Below are positions 1 to 7,507 of a stretch of 15,393 nt of DNA, in pieces (the stretch's first letter is position 1; every line of letters begins with the position of its first letter). Position numbers and translations under genes: made by a program. Source of the DNA: Chthoniobacterales bacterium (GTDB taxonomy: Bacteria > Verrucomicrobiota > Verrucomicrobiia > Chthoniobacterales > UBA6821). Location of the stretch: the NCBI GenBank assembly GCA_021733705.1, contig JAIPKF010000018.1:1-15393 (forward strand). The letters are read 5' to 3'. The notes under the pieces are model-generated. The model was not told where the DNA came from and made no database searches. It worked only from the letters and a program-made list of their open reading frames with translations.

Positions 1-3
1 AAA

Positions 4-129
4 GGGTAAAGGGTAATGGGTAATGGGTAATGGGTAATGGGTAATGGGTAATGGGTAATGGGTAATGGGTAATGGGTAATGGGTAATGGGTAATGGGTAA
101 TGGGTAATGGGTAATGGGTAATGGGTAAT
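4..129. repeat. 7-bp tandem repeat array (GGGTAAT)n, 18 units
   Basis: Seventeen perfect GGGTAAT units run from 11 to 129, preceded by one variant unit GGGTAAA at 4-10. The array may continue left of the window edge. Every unit carries a GGG run separated by a 4-base loop (TAAT), so the plus strand satisfies the G3-N(1-7) G-quadruplex pattern several times over. The 7-bp period puts TAA stops in all three plus-strand frames, so the array is not coding. It ends about 80 bp before the pal start codon. Unit sequence and count are read directly; quadruplex formation and any effect on pal are inference. Confidence 0.97.
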
Positions 130-208
130 ATCATTGGCACATCTCCCAAGTGTTCTTTAAGAAAAATTGGTTTGAAAATTTTTTAAAAACAAAGATTATG
201 GGAACTTT

Positions 209-718
209 ATGAAACAACAATTCTCTCCTTGTGCTCTTTTTATTATAGTCTCTCTTCTTTTTCTTCTTCCTGCATGTGCTAATAAGAAAAAGCAACAGTA
301 TGCTGGTATTGATGGTGACTATGTTGCTGGAACACCTTTAAGTGAACGTTCTGGGGGTGCCAACTTTATGGCAGCAAATGTCAATCGGACAGAATTTTCC
401 CCTGTAGCTTTTGCTTTTGATAGCACTTCGGTGAGCAGAGATCAGCAAGAGAAAATAAACAATGTAGCTCAGCATGTGCGTTCTTCGGGAAAAACAGTTA
501 TTGTTGCTGGGTTTACGGATGATCGTGGAACCGAAGAATATAATAGGAGTCTTGGTGAGCGCCGCGCACTTGCTGTACGTCAAGCACTCATTGAAAAGGG
601 GGTTGCTGGAAGCAAAGTTCAAACAGTTAGTTTCGGCAAAGAAATGCCTGTAGATCCTGCAAGCAATGAGACAGCATGGGCAAAGAACCGTCGTGCTGAA
701 TTCGGAATAGTAAAATAA
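209..718 (+). CDS. pal: Pal-like OmpA-family peptidoglycan-associated lipoprotein
   Basis: A 169-residue outer-membrane lipoprotein expected to tether the outer membrane to peptidoglycan as part of the Tol-Pal system. Residues 1-22 are a signal peptide ending in lipobox LPAC, with Cys23 as the predicted lipidated residue. A linker of about 40 residues leads to an OmpA C-terminal domain (about 62-168). That domain has the peptidoglycan-binding signature: FAFDS at the start, TDDRG (103-107), YN..LGERRA (111-120) and a closing NRRAEF (160-165). The length fits Pal. The ATG at 209 has only a weak GGGAA (200-204) upstream. tolB and the other tol genes are not adjacent, so the gene stands apart from the usual cluster, and a generic OmpA-like lipoprotein is the alternative. 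It lies just downstream of the GGGTAAT array. Confidence 0.88.
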   Translation: MKQQFSPCALFIIVSLLFLLPACANKKKQQYAGIDGDYVAGTPLSERSGGANFMAANVNRTEFSPVAFAFDSTSVSRDQQEKINNVAQHVRSSGKTVIVAGFTDDRGTEEYNRSLGERRALAVRQALIEKGVAGSKVQTVSFGKEMPVDPASNETAWAKNRRAEFGIVK

Positions 719-840
719 AACTAGTTTTTGTACGAGGTTGCCCCTTCGGAGAAGATCTGTATCGGTAATGTAATAACTGCTTCGTCAATCTGTTCATATC
801 ATCTTCAGTTCTGCATTATCACTGGGTAGAAAGTTAAACA

Positions 841-2871
841 ATGTTCTTAATGAAGATTTCCAAAAGCCACAGGGTACTAATAATAACCATGATTGTAATG
901 ATCATGGTGGCGAGCTGTTCTTTTTTTTATTATCAGGAACATGTTTTTTACCGTTCAAAAAGCAATGCTCCAAGCTGCTCCTCAAAAATGAATTATCATG
1001 GGTCCCGAGGAGGGCCCCCTCCTTCAGTCATTTTAGCAGCACTTAATGATCAAGTGCCGCGTCAGCTTCAGGCTCTTCCTTATCCTCCGGCTCCTTTGAA
1101 CTCCCTTTCTGAGCAAGAAGAAGTCGATTTTCCTGGTGCCTGTGTGGTTCAATTTGCGGAGTTTGAAGGGCCGTGGCCCAACCAAAAACAACGCTTAAGA
1201 ATTTTGAAAACGCATTTACAATGCACTTATGTAAGAACAGAAGAGGTTGTAGATGCTTCCTCCGGTAATCTTTTAGGGCGCTTGGAAATGGCAGCTAATC
1301 AACTTTTAGTTGTATTACCAGAGGGGAAAGATCCTCAGCAGTTTTTAAAAGAGTATGGCCCGCAAGCACTCAGTATTACTCCCGTAAGCGAGCCTCTCCC
1401 TATTTACCGAATGACCTTATCTGATGCTTCTCTTGCGGCCCTTCCGGAAGGTCTGGAACAGATAAAACAGGGGGCAGATAATGCAGGTTCCTCTGCTGAA
1501 CCTAACTACATTGGTCATCTTAGTAAGATACCTCAAAATTATGCCTATGCCTTCCAGTGGGGACTCTGGAATAATAGTAAAGAATATCTATATCCAGAGT
1601 TCAGGCCACGCTATGAAAATTATTTCTACAAGTTAGCTCCTGGACTCACAGATCTCTTTGAAATTTCCCCTGATGATCAAAAAAAGAGAAATAATTCATT
1701 GCTGGCTCTCTCCTCTTTAGAAGCCGGATCCTTATCTCATATTTCTTCAGGAGGTTTTTATGTAAGTGATCACAACAATGAAGAGGAAGATTTTTTCACA
1801 AAACAGGGTATTAATGCAGAACGTGCTTGGGATGTTCGTACGTCTGCTAAATCTGTGGTTGTAGGAATTATTGATAGCGGCATTCGTCTCACACATGAGA
1901 GTTTAAAGAATAACATTTGGACTAATCCTAAAAGCAAAAAGGATCACCTTCACGGATATAATGCTTTAAATGATGGACAAAATATAGTCGATGATGATGG
2001 TCATGGAACCCATTGTGCTGGGATTGTTGGAGGAGAAGCTAATGATTATTTAGGTATTACAGGTGTTGCATGGCAGGTTCAACTTATGCCGTGTCAATGT
2101 GCTAATAGCGAGGGAGTCATTACTGAGGATTGCATATTGAGCGCTATTAATTTTGCAAAAAAAAATGGAGCCTCCATCCTTAATTGTAGTTTCGGTTGGC
2201 ATGCTTCTTATACCTCAGGAGGAAAGGCTTCTTCTCCCTCCATTGCTATGGCTCTAGCATTAAATGATCTTCGAAAAAAAGAGATTATTCTTGTAGCTGC
2301 AGCTGGTAATGATGGTCTTGATAATGACTCTAGTTTCCTTAGAACCTATCCTGCAAGTTACTCAACAGATTTAGATAATATTGTCTCTGTAGCCGCAACG
2401 GATTATGCAATGAGAGATCCTTTTGATGAATCAATTGAGCAAGAAGGACTTGCTCCCTTCTCGAACTATGGAGAACACACTGTTTCTTTAGCTGCTCCTG
2501 GAACTTGTATTCTCTCCACCTATAATAAATCTGATAGCTCCTATGCTTTCATGAGTGGAACCTCTATGGCTGCTCCTTTTGTGACGGGAGCACTTGCTTT
2601 ACTCAAAGCAGAATTTCCTGATGCAAATTATCAAGATCTCATTCAGCATGTTATTAAAACAACAGATCTACTTCTCTCACTCGATCAAAAGATGATTGGA
2701 GGGCGTCTCAATTTAGCAAGGGCTCTCCATACCAAACCAGTGATCGACAAGACGTCGCATTCATCCAAAAAATGTTGTGATGTAAAAGCAAGTGTTCCTG
2801 AATCAACTCAAATATGGAAATTCCTTCATGGACCGTGTAAGAGAAATGAATCTATTCACCAATCTCTTTGA
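841..2871 (+). CDS. Exported subtilisin-family (S8) serine protease
   Basis: A 676-residue protein with a complete subtilase catalytic domain at about 323-632. The triad is visible: Asp345 in GIIDSG, His388 in DGHGTHCAG and Ser575 in MSGTSMAAP; Asn490 in AAGNDG is the oxyanion-hole residue. The N-terminus has a basic start and a hydrophobic stretch (about 12-24) ending in VASC (Cys26), which fits a lipoprotein signal; a plain membrane anchor is also possible. About 300 residues separate this signal from the catalytic domain, much longer than a typical I9 propeptide, and I recognise no domain there. The C-terminal tail (about 633-676) holds a Cys-Cys pair and a further Cys. Start 841 is used; a second ATG at 850 gives MKISK and is equally plausible, as neither has a clear ribosome-binding site. 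The substrate is unknown; secretion and maturation are inferred. Confidence 0.88.
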   Translation: MFLMKISKSHRVLIITMIVMIMVASCSFFYYQEHVFYRSKSNAPSCSSKMNYHGSRGGPPPSVILAALNDQVPRQLQALPYPPAPLNSLSEQEEVDFPGACVVQFAEFEGPWPNQKQRLRILKTHLQCTYVRTEEVVDASSGNLLGRLEMAANQLLVVLPEGKDPQQFLKEYGPQALSITPVSEPLPIYRMTLSDASLAALPEGLEQIKQGADNAGSSAEPNYIGHLSKIPQNYAYAFQWGLWNNSKEYLYPEFRPRYENYFYKLAPGLTDLFEISPDDQKKRNNSLLALSSLEAGSLSHISSGGFYVSDHNNEEEDFFTKQGINAERAWDVRTSAKSVVVGIIDSGIRLTHESLKNNIWTNPKSKKDHLHGYNALNDGQNIVDDDGHGTHCAGIVGGEANDYLGITGVAWQVQLMPCQCANSEGVITEDCILSAINFAKKNGASILNCSFGWHASYTSGGKASSPSIAMALALNDLRKKEIILVAAAGNDGLDNDSSFLRTYPASYSTDLDNIVSVAATDYAMRDPFDESIEQEGLAPFSNYGEHTVSLAAPGTCILSTYNKSDSSYAFMSGTSMAAPFVTGALALLKAEFPDANYQDLIQHVIKTTDLLLSLDQKMIGGRLNLARALHTKPVIDKTSHSSKKCCDVKASVPESTQIWKFLHGPCKRNESIHQSL

Positions 2872-2918
2872 TAGTGCAAAGGGGATTTTAAGGAATTCTA
2901 TCTAGCTTGGATATTTTG

Positions 2919-3668
2919 ATGCCTCGCTTCTATCTTCCTTCACATCAATGGTTGTTATCAGAGCCACAGCTCAATACTTTTGATACCCATCATGCTGCTC
3001 ACGTTTTACGTTGTGAGGTTGGTGATTCAATTGTGATTTTTAATGGCACGGGGGCTGAGGCTATGGCAACTATTATAGGCTTTAAAAAAAAAGGGGGACT
3101 GCAGGCCATTCTCTCCATTGGAACTCCAAAAAAAACGCTCCCTGCAAGCTGTCATATTACCCTTGCTCAAGCTGTTCCTAAGGGCAAGAACATGGATGTT
3201 ATTATTCAAAAAGCAGTAGAGCTTGGTGCCTCAAGAATTATTCCACTTCTTACAGAGCGGACGATATTGAGATGTGATAATCAAGAGGATGCATTACAAA
3301 AACAAGAGCGATGGCAGCAGATTGCTATAGAGGCATGCAAGCAGTCTGGACAAAATTGGTTGCCTCAGGTAGAAAAACCATCTCCCATTTTAGAATTTTT
3401 TAAGATGTTGGGGCTGCCGGATCAGCTTTTGATCATTGCCTCTCTGGAATCGGAGAGGGATTCATTAAAGGGGATTCTAAAAAACTCAACTTCTCCTAAA
3501 ACGGTTACGATCATGGTTGGTCCAGAAGGAGATTTTACTCCCAAGGAATATGAAGCTGCAAAAAATATTGGGTTTCAGTCTGTGGATCTAGGTCCACTTA
3601 TTTTAAGGGCAGAAACAGCTGCATTTTACTGTCTCAGTGTTTTGTCTCACGAGTTGAATCATCAATAA
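2919..3668 (+). CDS. rsmE: 16S rRNA (uracil-1498-N3)-methyltransferase RsmE
   Basis: A SPOUT-class methyltransferase that uses S-adenosylmethionine to methylate N3 of U1498 in 16S rRNA. From the ATG at 2919 the protein is 249 residues and starts MPRFYLP, like the family. Residues 1-70 form the PUA-like RNA-binding part, 88-103 hold KG.NMD.IIQKAVELG, and the C-terminal knot carries GPEGDFT (201-207) and LGPLILRAETAA (224-235), the SAM-binding loops. An in-frame TTG at 2907 would add four residues and sits better relative to AAGGAA (2890-2895), so the true start could be there. It is 47 bp after the protease and 18 bp before folE2, in the same direction, which suggests co-transcription. An A9G5 run lies at 3084-3097. 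Confidence 0.93.
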   Translation: MPRFYLPSHQWLLSEPQLNTFDTHHAAHVLRCEVGDSIVIFNGTGAEAMATIIGFKKKGGLQAILSIGTPKKTLPASCHITLAQAVPKGKNMDVIIQKAVELGASRIIPLLTERTILRCDNQEDALQKQERWQQIAIEACKQSGQNWLPQVEKPSPILEFFKMLGLPDQLLIIASLESERDSLKGILKNSTSPKTVTIMVGPEGDFTPKEYEAAKNIGFQSVDLGPLILRAETAAFYCLSVLSHELNHQ

Positions 3669-3686
3669 ATCTTTTTAAATTGTACT

Positions 3687-4529
3687 ATGCTCTTACACGA
3701 CACTCAAAATCAAACAGATGATCGTCAATTAGCAATCGATCGTGTCGGTGTAAAAAATTTACGCTATCCCATTGAAATCCGAGATCGTCCTCAAGGAGCA
3801 GGCAATGATGAGGCTCTGAGCAGTCAAAGTACAGTGGCTCTTGTCCAGCTAACTGTTGATTTACCCCATCACTTTAAAGGGACACATATGAGTCGTTTTG
3901 TTGAGGTGCTTAATTCTCATGGTTCTGTTCTTCATGTGCTCAATATTCGAGATATTCTTGAGCAGCTTCTAGTGAAGCTTCATGCAGAGCAGGCACATGT
4001 CGATTTTGAATTTCCTTTTTTTATAAAGAAGGCAGCCCCCGTGACACAAGCAACTGCCTTAATTGATTACAATGTCCGCTTTAAAGCGACTTTAAAGAAA
4101 ACAAATAAGGAAGCTCGAGCTGTTTTTGATTTTGTTGTTACCGTGGTGGTACCAGTTACCACACTTTGTCCTTGCTCTAAAGCAATCAGTCAGTCCGGGG
4201 CTCATAATCAACGAGGCCAGGTAACCTTTTCTGTACGTTGTGCAAGGACGATGTGGATTGAAGAAATGATTCGTCTCGTTGAGGATTCTGCAAGCTGCGA
4301 ACTTTATACCTTATTGAAGCGTCCTGATGAAAAATTTGTGACAGAACATGCCTATAAAAATCCCGTTTTTGTAGAAGATCTTGTCCGTAATATTGCTCTC
4401 CGAGCAGAGGGGAACCCCGATATTCTTTGGTACCGTATCGAAGCAGAAAATTTTGAATCTATTCACAATCATAACGCTTATGCCTTAATCGAAAAAAAAG
4501 GGGAGGCGCCTCGCGACGAACCAGTATGA
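3687..4529 (+). CDS. folE2: GTP cyclohydrolase I type 2 (FolE2/GCYH-IB)
   Basis: Catalyses conversion of GTP to 7,8-dihydroneopterin triphosphate, the first step of tetrahydrofolate and of queuosine-precursor synthesis, using a metal site unlike that of FolE. The 280 residues include KGTHMSRF (64-71), LCPCSKAISQSGAHNQRG (160-177) and NFESIHNHNAYALIE (255-269). Cys161, His173, Glu215 and His260 keep the spacing I recall for the metal ligands of the Neisseria enzyme. The family normally ends shortly after the AYALIE segment. Here the last residues (P275-V280, probably from E273) and the TGA stop are encoded by an end of the palindromic repeat family, so the tail looks acquired. An A8G4 run (4492-4503) sits just before that tail. 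The ATG at 3687 follows rsmE by 18 bp, without a good ribosome-binding site. Confidence 0.94.
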   Translation: MLLHDTQNQTDDRQLAIDRVGVKNLRYPIEIRDRPQGAGNDEALSSQSTVALVQLTVDLPHHFKGTHMSRFVEVLNSHGSVLHVLNIRDILEQLLVKLHAEQAHVDFEFPFFIKKAAPVTQATALIDYNVRFKATLKKTNKEARAVFDFVVTVVVPVTTLCPCSKAISQSGAHNQRGQVTFSVRCARTMWIEEMIRLVEDSASCELYTLLKRPDEKFVTEHAYKNPVFVEDLVRNIALRAEGNPDILWYRIEAENFESIHNHNAYALIEKKGEAPRDEPV

Positions 4530-4543
4530 AATATGCGGGCTAA
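4503..4543 (+). repeat. Palindromic repeat family, half element spanning the folE2 and lptD 3' ends
   Basis: Bases 4509-4543 match the reverse complement of 7360-7394 at 32 of 35 positions, including the core TATGAAATAT (4525-4534) and the flank GCGGGCTAA. The left part contains a perfect 10-bp palindrome GAGGCGCCTC (4503-4512). No matching left arm is seen to the left, because that would lie inside folE2, so this is a half element or a truncated copy. It supplies the folE2 TGA (4527-4529) on the plus strand and the lptD TAG (4540-4542) on the minus strand. Confidence 0.85.
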
Positions 4544-7065
4544 TTTCCAGGGATGAGTGGATTAGCACTGGAGCCATGAGGAGGATTGGCAGTAGGTGCG
4601 TTGAGATGAAATGGCATTGTAACATCCGGCGCATCTTTGAGCGTGCAGACAATGACGGCACCATATTGAGTAAGGTTTCCCTGATTCGGTGTTCCTTGGT
4701 TGTTACGCACATCAGCACCTAAAGAAACAATCCAGCTTGATAAATCGCGATTAATTAAATAACGCTGATAGAGCAAGCTATTACCAGGTGCATAGCTGCT
4801 TGTTGTTGTACCATTGGATGCAGCAGACTCATTTAAGTTATAAAGCTGCGTGGCACTTATAGACCAGTGATCTGTTAATTTCCACTGAACAGAAACAGAG
4901 GGCTGATTGCCACTAATACCGTTATAATTATTGATGTAGGCACTTCCTACACTTACCTCTAGCCATCGCGCTGGCATGATATCAAATTGTAAGTTCATTT
5001 CTGTAAAACCTTGAGATATCACCGGCACCTGCGAATCAAGACGAATAGCAAGCCAACTAATAGGATTAAAAGTAAAACGATTATTAAAATTAGAAACAGA
5101 TCCATTACGATACGGATCGACTCCGTTAATATCGATGAAACTGTCAATATAAAACCAGTCATGGGTTCCTTCATCACGACGTGTTTGCAAGCGGTTTCGA
5201 ACACCAATACGCATAATCGTCCAGGTGTCGATCGTATCGATAGCTGCAAACTGGGGAAAATTCAGAGGCTGGAGTTGGGTTGAGCTTGGTTGATAGCCTG
5301 ATTTTGTGAGGTTATTAGAAGCATTAGGAATATAACGATCAAATTGAAAAACCTGATTTACATGAGGTCCGCCTGCATAGACATAAGAGAGGTTACCATA
5401 CGGTTGAAAGACATGCCTTAATCCATCGAGTCCAAGAAGACGTGATTGGGCTCCTTCAAAATTACGCGAAATTTTAAAAGAACCCTCTATTCCTGCATTA
5501 AAAATGGGGCGGACTGTTGTTCCCTTCCAATTGAGATCGTTAGCATGCGTGCTTGTGATTGCACCGTTAGAGGTGATTGGAGCGTTGGGGAATGTGGTGA
5601 TAGCTCCATTTGTATTCTGATAGTCCCCACCATGATTGTAAGCAGTAACCCTCATGCCAATTTTTGGAATAAGAGAAAGCCATCCAAAGAGTGTTTGAGG
5701 TAGGCTTAATTGATGGAATGTATCAAAACGGGTTGCATTATAACTGGAGGGTGTTTGATAGCTAGGATAGTTCGTAGAGTTGATGGCAAAACTACGCTGC
5801 AACTGGCCAATTGATGTTGTCCCGTCATAAAACAGGGGAAGTCCAAAGAGTGGCTCCTCATTAAAATCAAACGCTAGTTCTGGAAGACGTTCCGTCGTTT
5901 CTTGAAAGTTATTCATCTGCCAGCGAGTCACCAGAGAAATGGTGGAGTCATCATTCCTCTTAGTAAGTGTAATGTTATTGTCCGGTTGAGGATTATAGGC
6001 ATTCTCGACAGGATAATAATTCTGCATGAACGTAAAATCACTCAACTTAGTTAAATCAGCCGTCGCGTAGAGATCATCCTTGAGATAAAATTTCTGAGTG
6101 AAAGTGAGGCGATAACGTCGTTCAAAGTTCCCTGAGGTAGGATTAACAATTCTTTGTTGGCCGGGTGCATTGTTGATATTGGGATTAGCATCCCAAGCAT
6201 AATAGGAGAGGAACTGCCCAGTATTTTGATCATTTTTCCCAAATTTATCTTCTACATCTAAGCCTACTGCATATCCACGGAGGGAGCGGTAATCGTTGTG
6301 GATACGCGTTAGGAGATGATCATCATTACCGATGGCATACATGTAAGAGGAGAGGAGGTAGCCTCCCCAGGTTGAATCATATCCAGGCTGAATCTGAATC
6401 CCCGATTGCTTGAGACTAGCATACATATAGGGGACCCAAATAATAGGGACTTTTCCCACATAGATGGTTGTATTTAAAAAAATGACTCTATCTTTGTTAT
6501 AGATACGCATGGCACGGGATCGAATTCCCCAATCAGGATTCGAAGAGTCAGAGGTGGTCATGAAAGCATCACGCGCTCTAAATTCTTTTTGTGAAACAGA
6601 ATTAAAACTTAAGGCTCGAAATTTAAGTGGTGCAAAGTCACCTCCAAGTTCAAGCCCACGAATTTGCTTAGTTTCTAAATTATAAAGAGCACGTTCTCCC
6701 GAAAAGAAGTTAGTATTATTGTAGATACGCACATGTCCGATGAGTAGAATATCACGCGTTTCTGGGTTATATTCTGCCCTGTCACAATAAATACTAATGC
6801 CGTTATAATGGATTTGGACATTCTCTTGAGCAAAAGCTGTTCCATTTTCAAAATGAGTATTTCCATCTGCAGTAATCTCTACTGCTTTGCCACTGAAGTT
6901 ATGAGAAGGAACGGCTTCAGAACTCGAAGAGGCATTGGGAACGACCTGCTGCATCGGATCATCAAGTGCATTCTGAGCAACCAATGGAACAACCATGAAA
7001 AAAGTAGTAATGAAAAAAATACTTTTTATCTGTTGTAGTTGAAGAGTGAAAGTCGAGGTAAGCAA
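4540..7065 (-). CDS. lptD: LPS-assembly outer-membrane protein LptD
   Basis: An 841-residue outer-membrane beta-barrel that inserts lipopolysaccharide into the outer leaflet together with LptE. The N-terminus (about 1-30) is a signal peptide, with likely cleavage after PLVA. A periplasmic LptA/OstA-type beta-jellyroll domain follows at about 58-160 (GKAVEITADG, then CDRAEYNPETRDI and GERALYNLETKQI). The rest, about 170-810, is alternating amphipathic strands typical of the LptD barrel, rich in aromatic and Asn residues. Only two cysteines are seen, Cys94 and Cys807, rather than the CC pair of E. coli LptD. A tail rich in Pro, Asn and Ala (about 818-841) follows the last strand. The start is a TTG at 7065 with no ribosome-binding site; the next in-frame ATG (Met24) would destroy the signal peptide. 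It is convergent with folE2, and its stop lies in a repeat end. Confidence 0.85.
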   Translation of the reverse strand: MLTSTFTLQLQQIKSIFFITTFFMVVPLVAQNALDDPMQQVVPNASSSSEAVPSHNFSGKAVEITADGNTHFENGTAFAQENVQIHYNGISIYCDRAEYNPETRDILLIGHVRIYNNTNFFSGERALYNLETKQIRGLELGGDFAPLKFRALSFNSVSQKEFRARDAFMTTSDSSNPDWGIRSRAMRIYNKDRVIFLNTTIYVGKVPIIWVPYMYASLKQSGIQIQPGYDSTWGGYLLSSYMYAIGNDDHLLTRIHNDYRSLRGYAVGLDVEDKFGKNDQNTGQFLSYYAWDANPNINNAPGQQRIVNPTSGNFERRYRLTFTQKFYLKDDLYATADLTKLSDFTFMQNYYPVENAYNPQPDNNITLTKRNDDSTISLVTRWQMNNFQETTERLPELAFDFNEEPLFGLPLFYDGTTSIGQLQRSFAINSTNYPSYQTPSSYNATRFDTFHQLSLPQTLFGWLSLIPKIGMRVTAYNHGGDYQNTNGAITTFPNAPITSNGAITSTHANDLNWKGTTVRPIFNAGIEGSFKISRNFEGAQSRLLGLDGLRHVFQPYGNLSYVYAGGPHVNQVFQFDRYIPNASNNLTKSGYQPSSTQLQPLNFPQFAAIDTIDTWTIMRIGVRNRLQTRRDEGTHDWFYIDSFIDINGVDPYRNGSVSNFNNRFTFNPISWLAIRLDSQVPVISQGFTEMNLQFDIMPARWLEVSVGSAYINNYNGISGNQPSVSVQWKLTDHWSISATQLYNLNESAASNGTTTSSYAPGNSLLYQRYLINRDLSSWIVSLGADVRNNQGTPNQGNLTQYGAVIVCTLKDAPDVTMPFHLNAPTANPPHGSSANPLIPGN

Positions 7066-7077
7066 TGTTTAAAAAGG

Positions 7078-7091
7078 CGTTATGAATAACG
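7078..7091. promoter_or_regulatory. 14-bp dyad just upstream of lptD
   Basis: CGTTAT-GA-ATAACG is a perfect 6-bp inverted repeat around a 2-base centre, 13 to 26 bases upstream of the lptD TTG. Position and symmetry suit a protein-binding site, but it also directly abuts the palindromic repeat at 7093, so it may simply be part of that structure. Function is inferred only. Confidence 0.3.
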
Positions 7092-7092
7092 T

Positions 7093-7277
7093 AAGCCCGC
7101 ATATTTCATACTGAAGTTTCATGAGGCACTGTGGGAAAGTTATTAGTTCAAGAAGTTGGAAGGATTGTGATACCGGTCTGTAGGAGTCCCTATCGCTCTA
7201 GTTACAATTCGATACCAACGCAGTAATAGTGAGCTTTCCACAAGCCAAGAGTGATTGAGTATGAAATATTAGGGTTA
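7093..7277. repeat. Palindromic repeat element, about 185 bp
   Basis: The left end (7093-7112) and right end (7258-7277) are inverted copies of the family terminus, matching at 16 of 20 positions; both hold the TATGAAATAT core. Internally the element is an imperfect palindrome: the stretch after the left end (TGTGGGAAAG near 7130) resembles the complement of GCTTTCCACA in the right half. The length equals that of the element at 14132-14316. No ORF of note lies inside. It occupies most of the left half of the gene-free stretch 7066-7507 between lptD and phoU, both of which are on the minus strand. Confidence 0.75.
7207..7270. repeat. 64-bp direct repeat, copy 1
   Basis: Matches 7439-7502 at 54 of 64 positions by hand alignment without gaps. 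Shared blocks are ATTCGATACCAACGCAGTAA, GAGCTTTCCACAAGCC and ATTGAGTATG. It forms the right arm of the element at 7093-7277 and ends in the family core, so the whole right arm was duplicated. Confidence 0.85.
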
Positions 7278-7360
7278 GATGATTTTGAAAAGATAGCGCT
7301 TTTTAGTGAGAAGAGAAAGTCAAGTTCTGCTTTTAGGAAAAATAATTGTGTCATCTGGGT

Positions 7361-7426
7361 TAGCTCTCATATTTCATACTGGTTCGTTGCGAGGCGCTGC
7401 AGAATCGGTATGAAATATGCGGGCTA
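7361..7426. repeat. Short palindromic repeat element, 66 bp
   Basis: The inverted ends 7361-7380 and 7407-7426 match at 17 of 20 positions and enclose a 26-base centre containing TGCGAGGCGCTGCAG. The left arm plus centre (7360-7394) is the reverse complement of the repeat at 4509-4543. In RNA this could fold into one long hairpin. It lies in the lptD-phoU gap. Confidence 0.8.
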
Positions 7427-7438
7427 GTTCGAATCATC

Positions 7439-7502
7439 ATTCGATACCAACGCAGTAATGAGGAGCTTTCCACAAGCCGTAATAGATTGAGTATGGGATA
7501 TT
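7439..7502. repeat. 64-bp direct repeat, copy 2, next to the phoU stop
   Basis: Second copy of the 7207-7270 sequence. Its terminal core is degenerate (TATGGGATAT at 7492-7501). It is followed by a short stretch ending in CTAG, whose CTA (7508-7510) is the complement of the phoU TAG stop. Intact copies also end in CTAG or CTAA at about this distance. Confidence 0.8.
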
Positions 7503-7507
7503 CAAGA

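Noticed and set aside
4..129. GGGTAAT array as a CRISPR array or coding repeat
   Set aside because: There are no spacers, the unit is 7 bp, and stops occur in every plus-strand frame.
198..212. Four-codon upstream ORF (ATG GGA ACT TTA TGA) overlapping the pal start
   Set aside because: The overlap is neat, but a tiny ORF like this is easily chance in AT-rich sequence and it has no ribosome-binding site.
717..728. AAAACTAGTTTT palindrome after pal as a terminator
   Set aside because: It is a loop-less AT-rich palindrome with almost no GC stem; it cannot form a stable intrinsic terminator hairpin.
5011..5283. Plus-strand ORFs opposite lptD
   Set aside because: They are shadows of the strongly supported LptD reading frame, with no recognisable protein features or ribosome-binding sites.
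7066..7507. CRISPR array in the repeat-rich gap
   Set aside because: Repeats are inverted, unevenly spaced and share homology in their interiors, unlike regular direct repeats with unique spacers; no cas genes are present.
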